Source: Pseudoduganella rivuli (lineage in GTDB: Bacteria; Pseudomonadota; Gammaproteobacteria; Burkholderiales; Burkholderiaceae_D). Taken from it: 64,000 nucleotides of DNA. Position 1 is the first letter of the stretch. Each line of letters begins with the position of its first letter. A program made the position numbers and the translations under genes. The notes below the pieces were generated by a model. That model had not been told where the DNA came from, searched no databases, and worked only from the letters and a program-made list of their open reading frames with translations. Below are positions 8,531 through 16,903 of the stretch, in pieces. The stretch lies in contig NZ_WKJJ01000012.1 in the NCBI RefSeq assembly GCF_009674485.1, positions 62,001 through 126,000 of the forward strand, read 5' to 3'.

Positions 8531-9166
8531 ATGCTCATCATCACCATCAAACAGGGCAAGGAAAAAGGCCTCCTTGCCGGCGACCCGTGGATTTATGTTT
8601 CTGCCATCGAAAAGGTCGACGGCAAGCCGCAGGAGCGCAACAAGCCGGGCGCCACGGCCATCGTGCAAACCTCGTCGCGCCAGTTCCTGGCCCGTGCCGC
8701 CTACAACGCCAAGTCGCAAGTGGCGGCCCGCATCTGGACATTGCGCGAAGACGAGCCGGTCGACCACGCGTTGATCAAGCGGCGCGTGCAGGCCGCCGTG
8801 CAGCGCCGCGAAGCAGCACTGCGCGATGCCGACCCGCAGGCGCTGGTCCTGCTGATCGATGGCGACAAGGATGGCTTGCCGGGCTTGCTGGTGCACAGTT
8901 ATGGCGGCGCTGATGGCTACCTGGTATGCCAGTTCAATGCGGGCGGCGTCGACCTGTGGAAAGTCGCGATCGTGCAGGCACTGATCAAGGCCACGGGTTG
9001 CAACAATGTCTATGAACGCTGCGACCAGCTGTTGCGCAAAGGCGAAGGTCTGGCCATCTTCCCGCGCGCGCTGGCGGGCGACGAACCGCCACAGCGCCTG
9101 ATGGTGCGCGACGGCGGCAAGCTGCTGCCGATGGATATCCGCACCGGTTTCACCTACCCGCGCTGA
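8531..9166 (+). CDS. RlmI-like protein lacking the methyltransferase domain
   Basis: The 211 residues align with the N-terminal half of the 23S rRNA methyltransferase RlmI (about 396 residues in E. coli): a PUA-type start (KQGKEKGLLAGDPWIYVSAI), then GDKDGLPGLLVHSYGG near 117 and YERCDQLLRKGEGL near 160. It stops shortly after the point corresponding to KLLVDIQHGHKTGYYLDQR, here KLLPMDIRTGFTYPR, so the whole Rossmann methyltransferase domain is absent. The next gene starts eight bases after the stop, so this is domain loss and not a simple frameshift. It may still bind RNA but should be unable to methylate. It could equally be a decaying gene. Confidence 0.75.
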   Translation: MLIITIKQGKEKGLLAGDPWIYVSAIEKVDGKPQERNKPGATAIVQTSSRQFLARAAYNAKSQVAARIWTLREDEPVDHALIKRRVQAAVQRREAALRDADPQALVLLIDGDKDGLPGLLVHSYGGADGYLVCQFNAGGVDLWKVAIVQALIKATGCNNVYERCDQLLRKGEGLAIFPRALAGDEPPQRLMVRDGGKLLPMDIRTGFTYPR

Positions 9167-9174
9167 GACTATCC

Positions 9175-9624
9175 ATGCAAATCTGGGTCGATGCGGACGC
9201 GTGCCCCGCCGTCATCAAGGACATTTTGTTCCGGGTGGCCGAACGCTTGCAGCTCCAGGTCACGCTGGTGGCCAATCAATTGATGCGCGTGCCGGGATCG
9301 CGATTTATCCGCGCACTGCAAGTGCCGGCCGGCGCCGATGCGGCCGACGCGGAAATCGTTGCACGCGTCAGTCCCGGCGACATTGTCGTGACCGGCGACA
9401 TTCCGCTGGCCGCGCTGGTGCTGGACAAGGGTGGATTGCCGCTCAATCCGCGCGGCGAATGGTACACGCGGGATACGATCGCCCAGCAACTGACGATGCG
9501 CAGTTTCATGGAAGAGTTGCGCGGCGCCGGTATCGATACCGGCGGCCCGGCCGCGTTTTCCCAAAGCGACCGGCAAAATTTCGCCAATGCGCTCGACCGC
9601 GAGCTGGCGCGCAGGAAGAAGTAA
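9175..9624 (+). CDS. YaiI/YqxD family (UPF0178, PIN-like) protein
   Basis: This 149-residue protein begins with the invariant family start MQIWVDADACPAVIKD, followed by QLMRVPGSRFI near residue 42 and DIVVTGDIPLAALVLDKG near residue 64. These acidic positions correspond to the PIN-like fold proposed for the family, which would make it a potential RNA-acting nuclease; the activity is not proven. It sits eight bases behind the truncated RlmI-like gene and probably shares its transcript. Its 3' end meets the diguanylate cyclase gene tail to tail with one base between. Confidence 0.88.
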   Translation: MQIWVDADACPAVIKDILFRVAERLQLQVTLVANQLMRVPGSRFIRALQVPAGADAADAEIVARVSPGDIVVTGDIPLAALVLDKGGLPLNPRGEWYTRDTIAQQLTMRSFMEELRGAGIDTGGPAAFSQSDRQNFANALDRELARRKK

Positions 9625-9625
9625 T

Positions 9626-11059
9626 TCAAGCCGCATGCATGGCGACCGGCAGCCCAGACGTCGCATAGCGGTTGCGCCCCGCGTACTTGGCCTTGTACAG
9701 CGCCTTGTCGGCCACCGCCACCAGCCGCGCGGACGGCGCCGTGTCGCCACGGCTGTCGGCTTCCTGCCCGCACCAGGCCGGGATGATGCTGCCGACACCG
9801 ATACTCACCGTCACATGCGGCCCGGCCACCGATGCCCCGTGCGGCAAGGCCAGCGCCAGGACCGCATCGCACATGCGCTGCGCCAGCCGCTCGGCATCCG
9901 CACCGCTGGTCTGCGGCAACAGGACGGCGAATTCCTCCCCGCCATAACGCGCCACCAGGTCGCCGGCGCGCCGCGTCGCGCCGGCCAGCGCCTGGGCCAC
10001 TGCCCGCAGGCAGGCATCGCCAGCCTGGTGGCCCCGGCTATCGTTGTAGAGCTTGAAGCAATCGACGTCAATCATCAGCAGCGAAAGCGGTGAAGCACCG
10101 CGCGTGGCGCGGCGCCATTCGCACTCCAGTTCCTGGTCGAATGCGCGGCGGTTGGCGATGCCGGTCAGCGCGTCGGTCGACGTCAGCCGGTGCAGCACTT
10201 CCATCATGTCCAGCAGGCGCGCATACATCATGCCGCTTTCCAGCAACAGCACCAGCAGCACAAAACTGGCCGCCAGCAAGCCATAAATGCGGCCCGCGTA
10301 AAAACCCAGGTCGAAGCGGCCGCCATTGAGCATGGCGGACAGCGCCACATCGACCAGCCACGCGCACATCACCACCATCAGCCACATGTCCAGCACGGCA
10401 TAGGAACGGCAGCGCCACAGCACGGCCAGCGCCGTCACGCTCAGCAGCCAGACCGTGGCGATCACCTTGATCATGGCCGGCGAATAGCGGTGTCCCTGCA
10501 TGATGTCGGGCAGCAGCGCCTGCCCCACTGTCACCAGCAAGGCCATTCCCCCCACCAGCAGCGGCACGGCGGACAGGGCCAGCGCCAGCGGCCAGCCGCG
10601 CCCCAGCGGCGCCCGTTCCTTTTCGCCGCGCTTGAGCAACGCATAGGCGATCACGAACAGCGGAAAGCCGCCATGCCAGAACATGTACAGCCACGCCGTG
10701 GTCTGCGGCCCCGCCCCCAGCAGTCCGGAATCGCTGAAGACGCCGGGATAGGTCAGCATATGGACGATGGCGATCAGCGCGCAAAACAGATATCCGGCCG
10801 CCAGCACGAACAGCGAACGCACGCGCAACGAGTGGAATTGCCCGAACAGCAAGATGGCGGTGATCAAGTCGCAAATCACCAGTGCGGATTCGTAGACGGG
10901 AATGAAGGCCCAGATCCGCGCGAGTTGCGTCTTGGCAAATGGCGCCAGCGCGCCAAACACGACCGCCGACACCACCACCACCGTCCATGCCAACCGCCGC
11001 GCGCGCGGGCTGGCCGGCAGTGTGGACAAAAAAGCCTGCTCACCGTGTGGCGCGCCCAT
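9626..11059 (-). CDS. Membrane diguanylate cyclase (MASE-type sensor plus GGDEF)
   Basis: The 477-residue protein has seven or eight hydrophobic segments over residues about 24-285, resembling a MASE4-type membrane sensor, then a GGDEF domain from about residue 300 (TSTDALTGIANRRAFD). The catalytic motif is intact as RYGGEEFAVLLP, and the product-inhibition site RxxD is present five residues before it (RAGDLVARY). It should make cyclic di-GMP at the inner membrane and be feedback-inhibited. The ligand of the membrane part cannot be told. The gene stands alone, with its start ATG at 11059. Confidence 0.9.
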   Translation of the reverse strand: MGAPHGEQAFLSTLPASPRARRLAWTVVVVSAVVFGALAPFAKTQLARIWAFIPVYESALVICDLITAILLFGQFHSLRVRSLFVLAAGYLFCALIAIVHMLTYPGVFSDSGLLGAGPQTTAWLYMFWHGGFPLFVIAYALLKRGEKERAPLGRGWPLALALSAVPLLVGGMALLVTVGQALLPDIMQGHRYSPAMIKVIATVWLLSVTALAVLWRCRSYAVLDMWLMVVMCAWLVDVALSAMLNGGRFDLGFYAGRIYGLLAASFVLLVLLLESGMMYARLLDMMEVLHRLTSTDALTGIANRRAFDQELECEWRRATRGASPLSLLMIDVDCFKLYNDSRGHQAGDACLRAVAQALAGATRRAGDLVARYGGEEFAVLLPQTSGADAERLAQRMCDAVLALALPHGASVAGPHVTVSIGVGSIIPAWCGQEADSRGDTAPSARLVAVADKALYKAKYAGRNRYATSGLPVAMHAA

Positions 11060-11251
11060 GCAATATCCCGAGTTATTTATTGTTGACTACTGTCATAAGG
11101 ATACTCTCTGGCGGGGACAGGGTGACATAGGGAAACACTTACGGCAAGCCGCTCTCCCGCGGTGCGGAATGCCTGACGACCACTACCTTGTGCGAAACGC
11201 CACGATCGGGTGAAATTGCATATTCATTTCCAACCGGGTGACTGGCACGCG

Positions 11252-12013
11252 ATGACGACCGTACTGCGTATAACATTCCTGCTGGCGCTGGCCTATGGCG
11301 GCTTTTGCCTGCTGCTGTTCGCCACGCAGCGTTCCTATATTTATTTCCCGCCGCCAACATCACCAACGGATCCCGCTACCGCGCTGATGCTCGATGCCGG
11401 CGGCGTGCCGATCCACGTGTCGGCGCACGCGCAGCAGGCGGGCGACGCCGTGCTGTACCTCGGCGGTAACGCGGAAGATGTCGATGCCAGCCTGCCGGAA
11501 CTGGCCGCCGCCTTTCCGGGCCGGGCTTTGTACCTGATGCACTACCGCAGTTATGGCGCCAGCGGCGGCAAGCCGTCCGAGCGCGCGCTGGTGGCCGATG
11601 CGCTGCTGCTGTTCGAGCGCCTGCGCGGCAGCCACCGCAACATCACGGTGGTGGGCCGCAGCCTGGGCAGCGGCATTGCGATCCAGCTCGCGGCACAACG
11701 GCCGGTGGAGCGGCTGGTGCTGGTCACGCCGTACAACAGCGTGGCGGAAATCGCCGCCCTCCACTTCCCGTACGTGCCCGTGGCCTGGCTGCTGCGCGAC
11801 AAGTATGAGTCATGGCGGCACGCGTCCGAAGTCCAGGCCCCGACGACGCTGATCGCAGCCGGGCAGGATGAAGTGATTCCACGCGCCAGCACGGAAATGC
11901 TGGCAACGCACTTCAAACCCGGCGTGGCGGTATTGCAGGTCGTGAAAGGTGCGGGACACAACACGATAGGATTGCAGGGTCAATACGTGGCGCTGCTGGC
12001 CGGGGCGCATTGA
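11252..12013 (+). CDS. Membrane-anchored alpha/beta hydrolase
   Basis: The product is 253 residues from the ATG at 11252. A single N-terminal hydrophobic segment (residues about 5-24, ITFLLALAYGGFCLLLF) probably anchors it to the inner membrane. The fold marks are a nucleophile elbow GRSLGSG near residue 137, an Asp in AGQDEVIP near 207 and a His in GAGHNTIG near 233, a complete Ser-Asp-His triad. The YRSYGASGGKPSE block near 94 places it with the YfhR/BEM46-type hydrolases. The substrate is unknown. An upstream in-frame ATG at 11210 would add a hydrophilic, atypical stretch. Confidence 0.8.
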   Translation: MTTVLRITFLLALAYGGFCLLLFATQRSYIYFPPPTSPTDPATALMLDAGGVPIHVSAHAQQAGDAVLYLGGNAEDVDASLPELAAAFPGRALYLMHYRSYGASGGKPSERALVADALLLFERLRGSHRNITVVGRSLGSGIAIQLAAQRPVERLVLVTPYNSVAEIAALHFPYVPVAWLLRDKYESWRHASEVQAPTTLIAAGQDEVIPRASTEMLATHFKPGVAVLQVVKGAGHNTIGLQGQYVALLAGAH

Positions 12014-12028
12014 CTCCGCAGGCAGGGC

Positions 12029-12427
12029 TCACGCATCCGGCGCCATCCAGACCAGGTTCCACAGGTGGCCATCGATATCCTCGAAGCCCTGGTCGTACAT
12101 GAAACCGTTGTCTTCCGGCGGATGCGGCGTGCGGCCGCCGGCGGCGACGGCTTTGGCAATCAGGCTGTCGACTTCTTCGCGGCTCTCGCAACTGAGGCAG
12201 ATGACGACTTCATTCCCTTCCCTGGCCTTGACGACGGGCTTGCCGATCAGCGACTGGAAGAATGCTTCCGTCGATAACATGGCGTGGACGCTGCCGTCGA
12301 CGATGTTCATGTACGCGGCGTTCGCATTGCTGAATTTCGGATTGAAGGTGAAGCCGAGCGCGGAAAAGAACGCTTTGGATTTGTCCAGGTCCTGGACAGG
12401 CAGGTTAAAGATGACTAGCTTGTTCAT
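12029..12427 (-). CDS. VOC superfamily (glyoxalase/bleomycin-resistance type) protein
   Basis: The 132-residue single-module protein starts MNKLVIFNLPVQDLDKSKAFF, a typical VOC beta-alpha-beta opening, and ends with FEDIDGHLWNLVWM, the usual metal-ligand-bearing strand of the second module (D-x-D-G-H-x-W). The family includes isomerases, dioxygenases and antibiotic-binding proteins; the substrate cannot be told from sequence. It is convergent with the preceding hydrolase gene, with 15 bp between stops. Confidence 0.82.
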   Translation of the reverse strand: MNKLVIFNLPVQDLDKSKAFFSALGFTFNPKFSNANAAYMNIVDGSVHAMLSTEAFFQSLIGKPVVKAREGNEVVICLSCESREEVDSLIAKAVAAGGRTPHPPEDNGFMYDQGFEDIDGHLWNLVWMAPDA

Positions 12428-12527
12428 GGCGTCTCCGTGGTGAAGGTGGGATGGGCTACCGGGTGTTTCATCTTCACGACGGATGATGATCCTGGAGTTC
12501 GACAGCCATGCGAAAAAAAGTTTGAAT

Positions 12528-13277
12528 TCACTTCAGGTTATATTTCCCCCACAGCTTTTTCAGGATGCCCGCGTTTTCCATCTCCATCAGAATCCTGTTC
12601 AACTCCGCGACATCCGGGCTGACACCTTTGCGAACCAGTATCGTGTATTGATTGACGGCGTCGAATTTCTTGGAGACCAGAATTTTATTCTGCACTTCCG
12701 GATGCTTGATTAGGTAAATTTGCAAATACTCTCTGACCACCACGGAAATATCGGCACGCCCGCTGACCGCCGCTTCAATCAGGCCATCCTGTGACGTGGT
12801 CATGTGAGCGTTGAACGTCTTTTTCAGGTATTCGTAGTCGGAATTGAAATTCGCGAAGCCGTAGTGGTAGCCCAGGATGCCCCAAATGGTTTTCCCTTTG
12901 AGGTCATCAAAATAGCGCTGGTCTTTATGTTTATCCGCCCGTGTCACATAGACGGTGCCGCCGTGCATGATCACGTCGGACGCTTCAACGGCCCTGCCCT
13001 GCCAGCCCCAGTCGATGGCTTCGAAAAAGATCAGGTCATACCTTCTTTCGTCAAAATTAATGAACCGGCGCTTCGATGACGTATCGACAAACTCGAAGTG
13101 GTACTTCTTTTGAAACGCATTCAGGGCGGCAATGAGGTCGAACGTCAGGCTGGTGCTTCCCGTACGCTTGTCGACAAACGGTGGAAAATCATATCCGCCG
13201 ACTCTGACAATTTGCTGCGCATTGGCCGGAGAAAGAAGCGTGAAGAAAAGCGAGATGGCAATAATCTTGGCGCGCAT
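12528..13277 (-). CDS. Orphan periplasmic solute-binding protein (PBP2/SBP_bac_3 type)
   Basis: The 249-residue product started at the ATG at 13277 has a signal peptide (MRAKIIAISLFFTLLSPANA, cut before QQIVRV) and then the amino-acid-binding-protein fold: VGGYDFPPFVDK near residue 24, a hinge region with KGKTIWGILGYHYG near 135 and a C-terminal ILMEMENAGILKKLWGKY. No permease or ATPase gene is adjacent, so it may act as a stand-alone sensor or binding protein. Base composition is lower in GC than its neighbours. The ligand is unknown. Confidence 0.78.
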   Translation of the reverse strand: MRAKIIAISLFFTLLSPANAQQIVRVGGYDFPPFVDKRTGSTSLTFDLIAALNAFQKKYHFEFVDTSSKRRFINFDERRYDLIFFEAIDWGWQGRAVEASDVIMHGGTVYVTRADKHKDQRYFDDLKGKTIWGILGYHYGFANFNSDYEYLKKTFNAHMTTSQDGLIEAAVSGRADISVVVREYLQIYLIKHPEVQNKILVSKKFDAVNQYTILVRKGVSPDVAELNRILMEMENAGILKKLWGKYNLK

Positions 13278-13381
13278 CGGGGCTTCCGTTCTGTCAAGCA
13301 AGCCGGGAAAGGGAGATCGTGGCTGGGCGCCACTTCCTTGATTCTAGCTACAGCCGGGATGACAGGGAAGCAGATTCAGCT

Positions 13382-14338
13382 TCAAAGCGGCGCCATCCGC
13401 AGGTTGCAGCTGCGGATGGCCGTCCCGTTGACCAGCATGTTGCCGGTCGCGGAATACGCGGTAACCGCCCTGCCGTCCTGGATAAATCTGCCTTTCATAC
13501 GGTATTGCCACGCCCGGCCGGGATCGTTCACCCGGTGTCCTTCTCCCTGCATGTCCAATTCCATGCCGACAGTCGAGCCGGTGAACGATTCCGCCAGTTC
13601 GCCCGTCGTGCGCCGGATCACGGCGCGGTTGCCGGCCACGTCCATCGCAAGCTTGACTTCGAAGGCGGCGGCATTGGCGCCGGCATCCGCCCGCGCGCTG
13701 CATGCCAGCGCGCCGCTCCACCGGGCGGGAATCACCGACGCCGCCACCAGTTCGGCGGCATGCTGTTCGCCACCGATATCCTTCGCGTCCAGCAGCAAAT
13801 GCTTGGTGACTTCCCGCTGGGCGAAGGCGGGATTCTTGCTGACCAGGACACGCATGTCGCGCGGGTACTGGTCGCGTACCACCAGCCGGCTCTCCGGTGC
13901 ACAGGAAGGACTCAGGTACACCTCTCCCAGGTACGTGGTCTGGCCGGCCACCACGTCAAAGGGAAGCATTGGCGTGTGTTTGCTGACGAATTGCCAGTTG
14001 GCGTTGCGGGGGAAGAGGAAATACTTGCCGGCGGGGAGAGTCAGCGCGTTGACGGTGCCATAGTGGTCGGTGAAGTCGCTCTTGACCGCATAGACATCGA
14101 TCGACATCCCGGCGACGCCGGAAAAGTCGGCGCCGGTTTTGGCGTCCTGGACGTACAGGAATTTGCTATAGGCCGCACAGGCCTTGTCGGCCCCGGTCGA
14201 CAGCACCACGATGCCCTCGCCGGCTTTTTGGAAATCGCCGAGCTTGATGCGGTCCGGCGAGTGGTGGTTTTCCACGATGCCGGAACAGCCCGCCAACAGG
14301 CTGGCGGCAGCCAGTCCTATCACGCCTTGCAGTTTCAT
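13382..14338 (-). CDS. Putative lipoprotein of unknown function
   Basis: Started at the ATG at 14338 the protein is 318 residues with a lipoprotein signal (MKLQGVIGLAAASLLAGC, lipobox LLAGC). The N-terminal half (FYV-type segment VVLSTGADKACAAYSKFLYV to KYFLFPRNANWQFV) resembles domains that present a Pro-Ala-Gly-Lys turn (LPAGKYFLF) found in secreted DUF2846-like proteins. The C-terminal half from about residue 205 (LLLDAKDIGGEQHAAELVAA) has no recognised match. A longer frame upstream to 14503 overlaps the AT-rich promoter region and is not credible. Function is unknown. Confidence 0.7.
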   Translation of the reverse strand: MKLQGVIGLAAASLLAGCSGIVENHHSPDRIKLGDFQKAGEGIVVLSTGADKACAAYSKFLYVQDAKTGADFSGVAGMSIDVYAVKSDFTDHYGTVNALTLPAGKYFLFPRNANWQFVSKHTPMLPFDVVAGQTTYLGEVYLSPSCAPESRLVVRDQYPRDMRVLVSKNPAFAQREVTKHLLLDAKDIGGEQHAAELVAASVIPARWSGALACSARADAGANAAAFEVKLAMDVAGNRAVIRRTTGELAESFTGSTVGMELDMQGEGHRVNDPGRAWQYRMKGRFIQDGRAVTAYSATGNMLVNGTAIRSCNLRMAPL

Positions 14339-14406
14339 TGCCACTCCTTTGCGGATGCATGGAAACTGCAATGCTGATGCAATATGATAAAAAATGCAAC
14401 AGAAAG

Positions 14407-14655
14407 TCAGCCGAGGCCGGCAGCGATATCCAGCCGCTTCAAGCGCTGGCCATACACGCCCCACACGCATTCCTCGCCATCGACCGTGCCGCACAGCACC
14501 CACCCGGTGCGGATCTTGCGCACGGAAACCGGCACTTCCAGTTCGCGCGACAGTTTCTCCGCCCAGCCGTTGGCGGCGCCCTGCCCTTTGAACAATTCGT
14601 GGCCATCCACGATGACGGTCGCGTCAAACACCGACGCGGAAAAAATCGAATTCAT
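14407..14655 (-). CDS. Small hypothetical protein, 82 residues
   Basis: The frame encodes 82 residues (start MNSIFSASVFDATVIVDGHE), without signal peptide or membrane segment. It lies between two secreted-protein genes on the same strand with 18 bp to the upstream one, and a CCAAGGACC stretch precedes its ATG. The Trp- and Gly-rich C-terminal half (GWVLCGTVDGEECVWGVYGQ) looks like a beta-sheet segment. I do not recognise a family. Codon usage is like neighbouring genes, which supports it being real. Confidence 0.55.
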   Translation of the reverse strand: MNSIFSASVFDATVIVDGHELFKGQGAANGWAEKLSRELEVPVSVRKIRTGWVLCGTVDGEECVWGVYGQRLKRLDIAAGLG

Positions 14656-14673
14656 AATGAGGTCCTTGGGAGT

Positions 14674-15123
14674 TCAGCGCGGCATTGGTACCGCGGGTGG
14701 CACATTGTCGCCAGAATCCAGCCTGTTGTGAACATGGGTCGCGCCTTCGAGCTTTACCGTGCGCAGTTTTTGCAGCTCTTGCTGGAATTGCTGCGGCGAC
14801 TCGATGCGGTAAGGCTTGCTATAGAAATACCATTTGACGGAACGGGGCTGGCGTCCCGCGCCCGACTCCATGCCATCAAACTCCTGTACCTCGCTGATGC
14901 CAAACGCTGGCGGGCGGATGCCCGAGGCGGCGAAAGAATTGTGTGCGGCAACGGCATCAGCCCTGCTGCGGAATTGAATCTCGAGGCTCAGCGCCACGGG
15001 ATAACCGATTTCGGCGGCTTTCGACATCAATTGATCGAATGCTCCCGGATCTTCAGGTGCGGCCTGTGCCGGCAGCAAGGGCGAAATGACAAGCACAGCG
15101 GCAATTGCAAAGCGTTTCAACAT
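14674..15123 (-). CDS. Secreted protein, possibly RraB-like fold
   Basis: The 149-residue product has a signal peptide (MLKRFAIAAVLVISPLLPAQA, cut before APEDPG). The mature part has a ferredoxin-like pattern with LSLEIQFRSRADAVAAHNSF near residue 45 and SVKWYFYSKPYRIESPQQFQ near 94, which resembles RraB/DUF695-type domains, but with an export signal it would not act on cytoplasmic RNase E. It is upstream of the 82-residue gene on the same strand. The family call is tentative. Confidence 0.6.
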   Translation of the reverse strand: MLKRFAIAAVLVISPLLPAQAAPEDPGAFDQLMSKAAEIGYPVALSLEIQFRSRADAVAAHNSFAASGIRPPAFGISEVQEFDGMESGAGRQPRSVKWYFYSKPYRIESPQQFQQELQKLRTVKLEGATHVHNRLDSGDNVPPAVPMPR

Positions 15124-15177
15124 AAGCTATTCATTTTGACAATGGGCCGCTATTGTGGCATACCCGCCGCCAAAAGC

Positions 15178-15203
15178 AAAAACCCCGGTCGCCCGGGGTT
15201 TTG
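15178..15203 (-). terminator. Terminator downstream of the HAL-like gene
   Basis: On the minus strand, CCCCGG-type arms (AAACCCCGGG and CCGGGGTTT) are followed by TTTGCTTTT. It separates the HAL-like gene from the secreted protein gene downstream. Confidence 0.75.
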
Positions 15204-15224
15204 CACATATCGAGTCAGAACGAC

Positions 15225-16850
15225 TTATACGAATGCGCCGATCTTCGCTTCCACTGCCTTGCGCACCGAACCGCTGGTGATGAAGGAGTGCGCCACTTGC
15301 ACGTCGTTGTGGAACCAGCGGTCGCCGTCCAGGCAGGCCGGGATCTGCTTGCGGATTTCCTCGTAAGCAGCCTGGGTACCTTCGCCCAGCACGAAGCCCG
15401 GCAGCAGGTTTTCCGTCATGGTCAGGCCCTGGGCCGCCAGCAGCATTTCCACGCCCACGATGTATTGCGTGTTTTGCACGATGGTGTGGGCTTTGCGCGC
15501 GCACCAGGTCGAGTTCGAGATGTGGTCTTCCGAGTTGGCTTTCGACGGGATCGAATCGACCGAACCCGGCATCGACAACGTGCGGTTTTCCATCACCAGC
15601 GACGACATCGAGCACTGGATCACCGGGTAGCCGGTGTTCACACCGCGCAGGCCGGACATCAGGTTGCGTGGCAGGCCCCACGACAGCGTCGGGTCGATCA
15701 GGCGGGCGATGCGGCGCTCGACGATCGAGCCCAGGTCGGTGATCGCCATGGCCAGCAAGTCCATCGCTTGCGCCAGGTATTGGCCGTGGAAGTTACCGCC
15801 CGAGATGATCTCGAAGCCGCCACCTTCCTTGCCGAAGATCAGCGGGTTGTCGGTGGCCGAGTTGATCTCGTTTTTCACGATGTTGTCGATGTAGTCCAGC
15901 GCATCGAACACCGGACCGTACACTTGCGGCGTGCAGCGCAGCGAGTAGACGTCCTGGATACGCGGCGTGTATTCGATGTCGGTGCGGCGCAGTTCGTCCG
16001 GGAACTGGATCGCGCGCGCTGCGTGCGTGGTGCGGGTCGAACCCTTCAGCAGCTTGCGCACGGTGGCGGCTGTCTTGATCTGGCCTGGGTGCGGACGGGC
16101 TTGCTGGATACGCGGGTCGAAACCAGCCATCTCGGCGCGCATGGCTTCCAGGGTCAGGCCCAGGGACACGCAGGCGTCGGTCAGCAGATTGCGCGCATCT
16201 TCGGCGGCCATCACGGCCACGGCCAGCGACGCGGTGCAGCCGTTGATCAGCGCGGAAGCATCCTTGGCTTTCAGGTCGAATTTCACGGGGCCGACTTCGG
16301 ATCTGGTGATGGCTTCGGCGGCCGACATGCGCTGGCCCTTGTACATCACTTCCGCTTCATCGAAGCCGGCAATCGCCGCGCCCAGGTACGCCAGCGGCGC
16401 CAGGTCGCCGGACGCGCCGACGGAACCTTTTTGCGGCATGATCGGGTGGATGCCGGCATTGATGAAGGCCAGCAGGCGGTCCACCACTTCCACGCGCGGC
16501 GCGGAATAGTTCGAGGCGAACGCGTTGGCGCGCAACAGCATGGTGGCGCGCGACACTTCTTCCGAGAACGGCTCGCCGATACCGCCCGAGTGGGCCTTGA
16601 TCAGCTGGGTCTGGAACAGTTCGATGTGCTCCACCTTGATGCGGGTGTCTTTCAGCAAGCCCACGCCGGTGTTGAAGCTGTACATCATTGGCGCTTCGTC
16701 GTGCATCCACGTCGATTCGATGTAGTCGCGGCTTTCCTTCAGCGCAGCGCGCGACGATGCGGCCAGTTCCACCTTCGCGTTGCCGCGTGCCACCGCGAGC
16801 ACTTGCTCAGCGGTCAGGGTGAAGCCGTCGATAATCACTTTTTCAGTCAT
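15225..16850 (-). CDS. HAL/PAL family ammonia-lyase paralogue in the purine region
   Basis: The 541-residue protein has the MIO-forming Ala-Ser-Gly in GSVGASGDLAPLA near residue 142, as in histidine ammonia-lyase (about 510 residues). It also keeps the counterpart of the HutH active-site His (IKAHSGGIGEPF near 85), an early Tyr-Ser-Phe-Asn-Thr-Gly-Val-Gly loop near 57, GGNFHGQYLAQAMD near 354 and the Ser-Glu-Asp-His-Ile segment near 433. It should eliminate ammonia from an amino acid. No other hut gene is near. It lies 53 bp downstream of puuD on the same strand, with a hairpin between, so it may be co-transcribed with the urate oxidase. The substrate is uncertain; histidine is possible. Confidence 0.8.
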   Translation of the reverse strand: MTEKVIIDGFTLTAEQVLAVARGNAKVELAASSRAALKESRDYIESTWMHDEAPMMYSFNTGVGLLKDTRIKVEHIELFQTQLIKAHSGGIGEPFSEEVSRATMLLRANAFASNYSAPRVEVVDRLLAFINAGIHPIMPQKGSVGASGDLAPLAYLGAAIAGFDEAEVMYKGQRMSAAEAITRSEVGPVKFDLKAKDASALINGCTASLAVAVMAAEDARNLLTDACVSLGLTLEAMRAEMAGFDPRIQQARPHPGQIKTAATVRKLLKGSTRTTHAARAIQFPDELRRTDIEYTPRIQDVYSLRCTPQVYGPVFDALDYIDNIVKNEINSATDNPLIFGKEGGGFEIISGGNFHGQYLAQAMDLLAMAITDLGSIVERRIARLIDPTLSWGLPRNLMSGLRGVNTGYPVIQCSMSSLVMENRTLSMPGSVDSIPSKANSEDHISNSTWCARKAHTIVQNTQYIVGVEMLLAAQGLTMTENLLPGFVLGEGTQAAYEEIRKQIPACLDGDRWFHNDVQVAHSFITSGSVRKAVEAKIGAFV

Positions 16851-16875
16851 GTTATTTCCTTCGTGTCGGAGTGAA

Positions 16876-16898
16876 AACGCCCCGCATGGCGGGGCGTT
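16876..16898 (-). terminator. Hairpin between puuD and the HAL-like gene
   Basis: AACGCCCCGC pairs with GCGGGGCGTT around a three-base loop (ATG). On the minus strand the T-run is short (TTTTC), so partial read-through into the HAL-like gene is plausible. Confidence 0.6.
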
Positions 16899-16903
16899 TA
16901 ACC

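Noticed and set aside
15153..16874. A 573-residue plus-strand frame
   Set aside because: It is antisense to the HAL-like gene and has the composition of a shadow frame.
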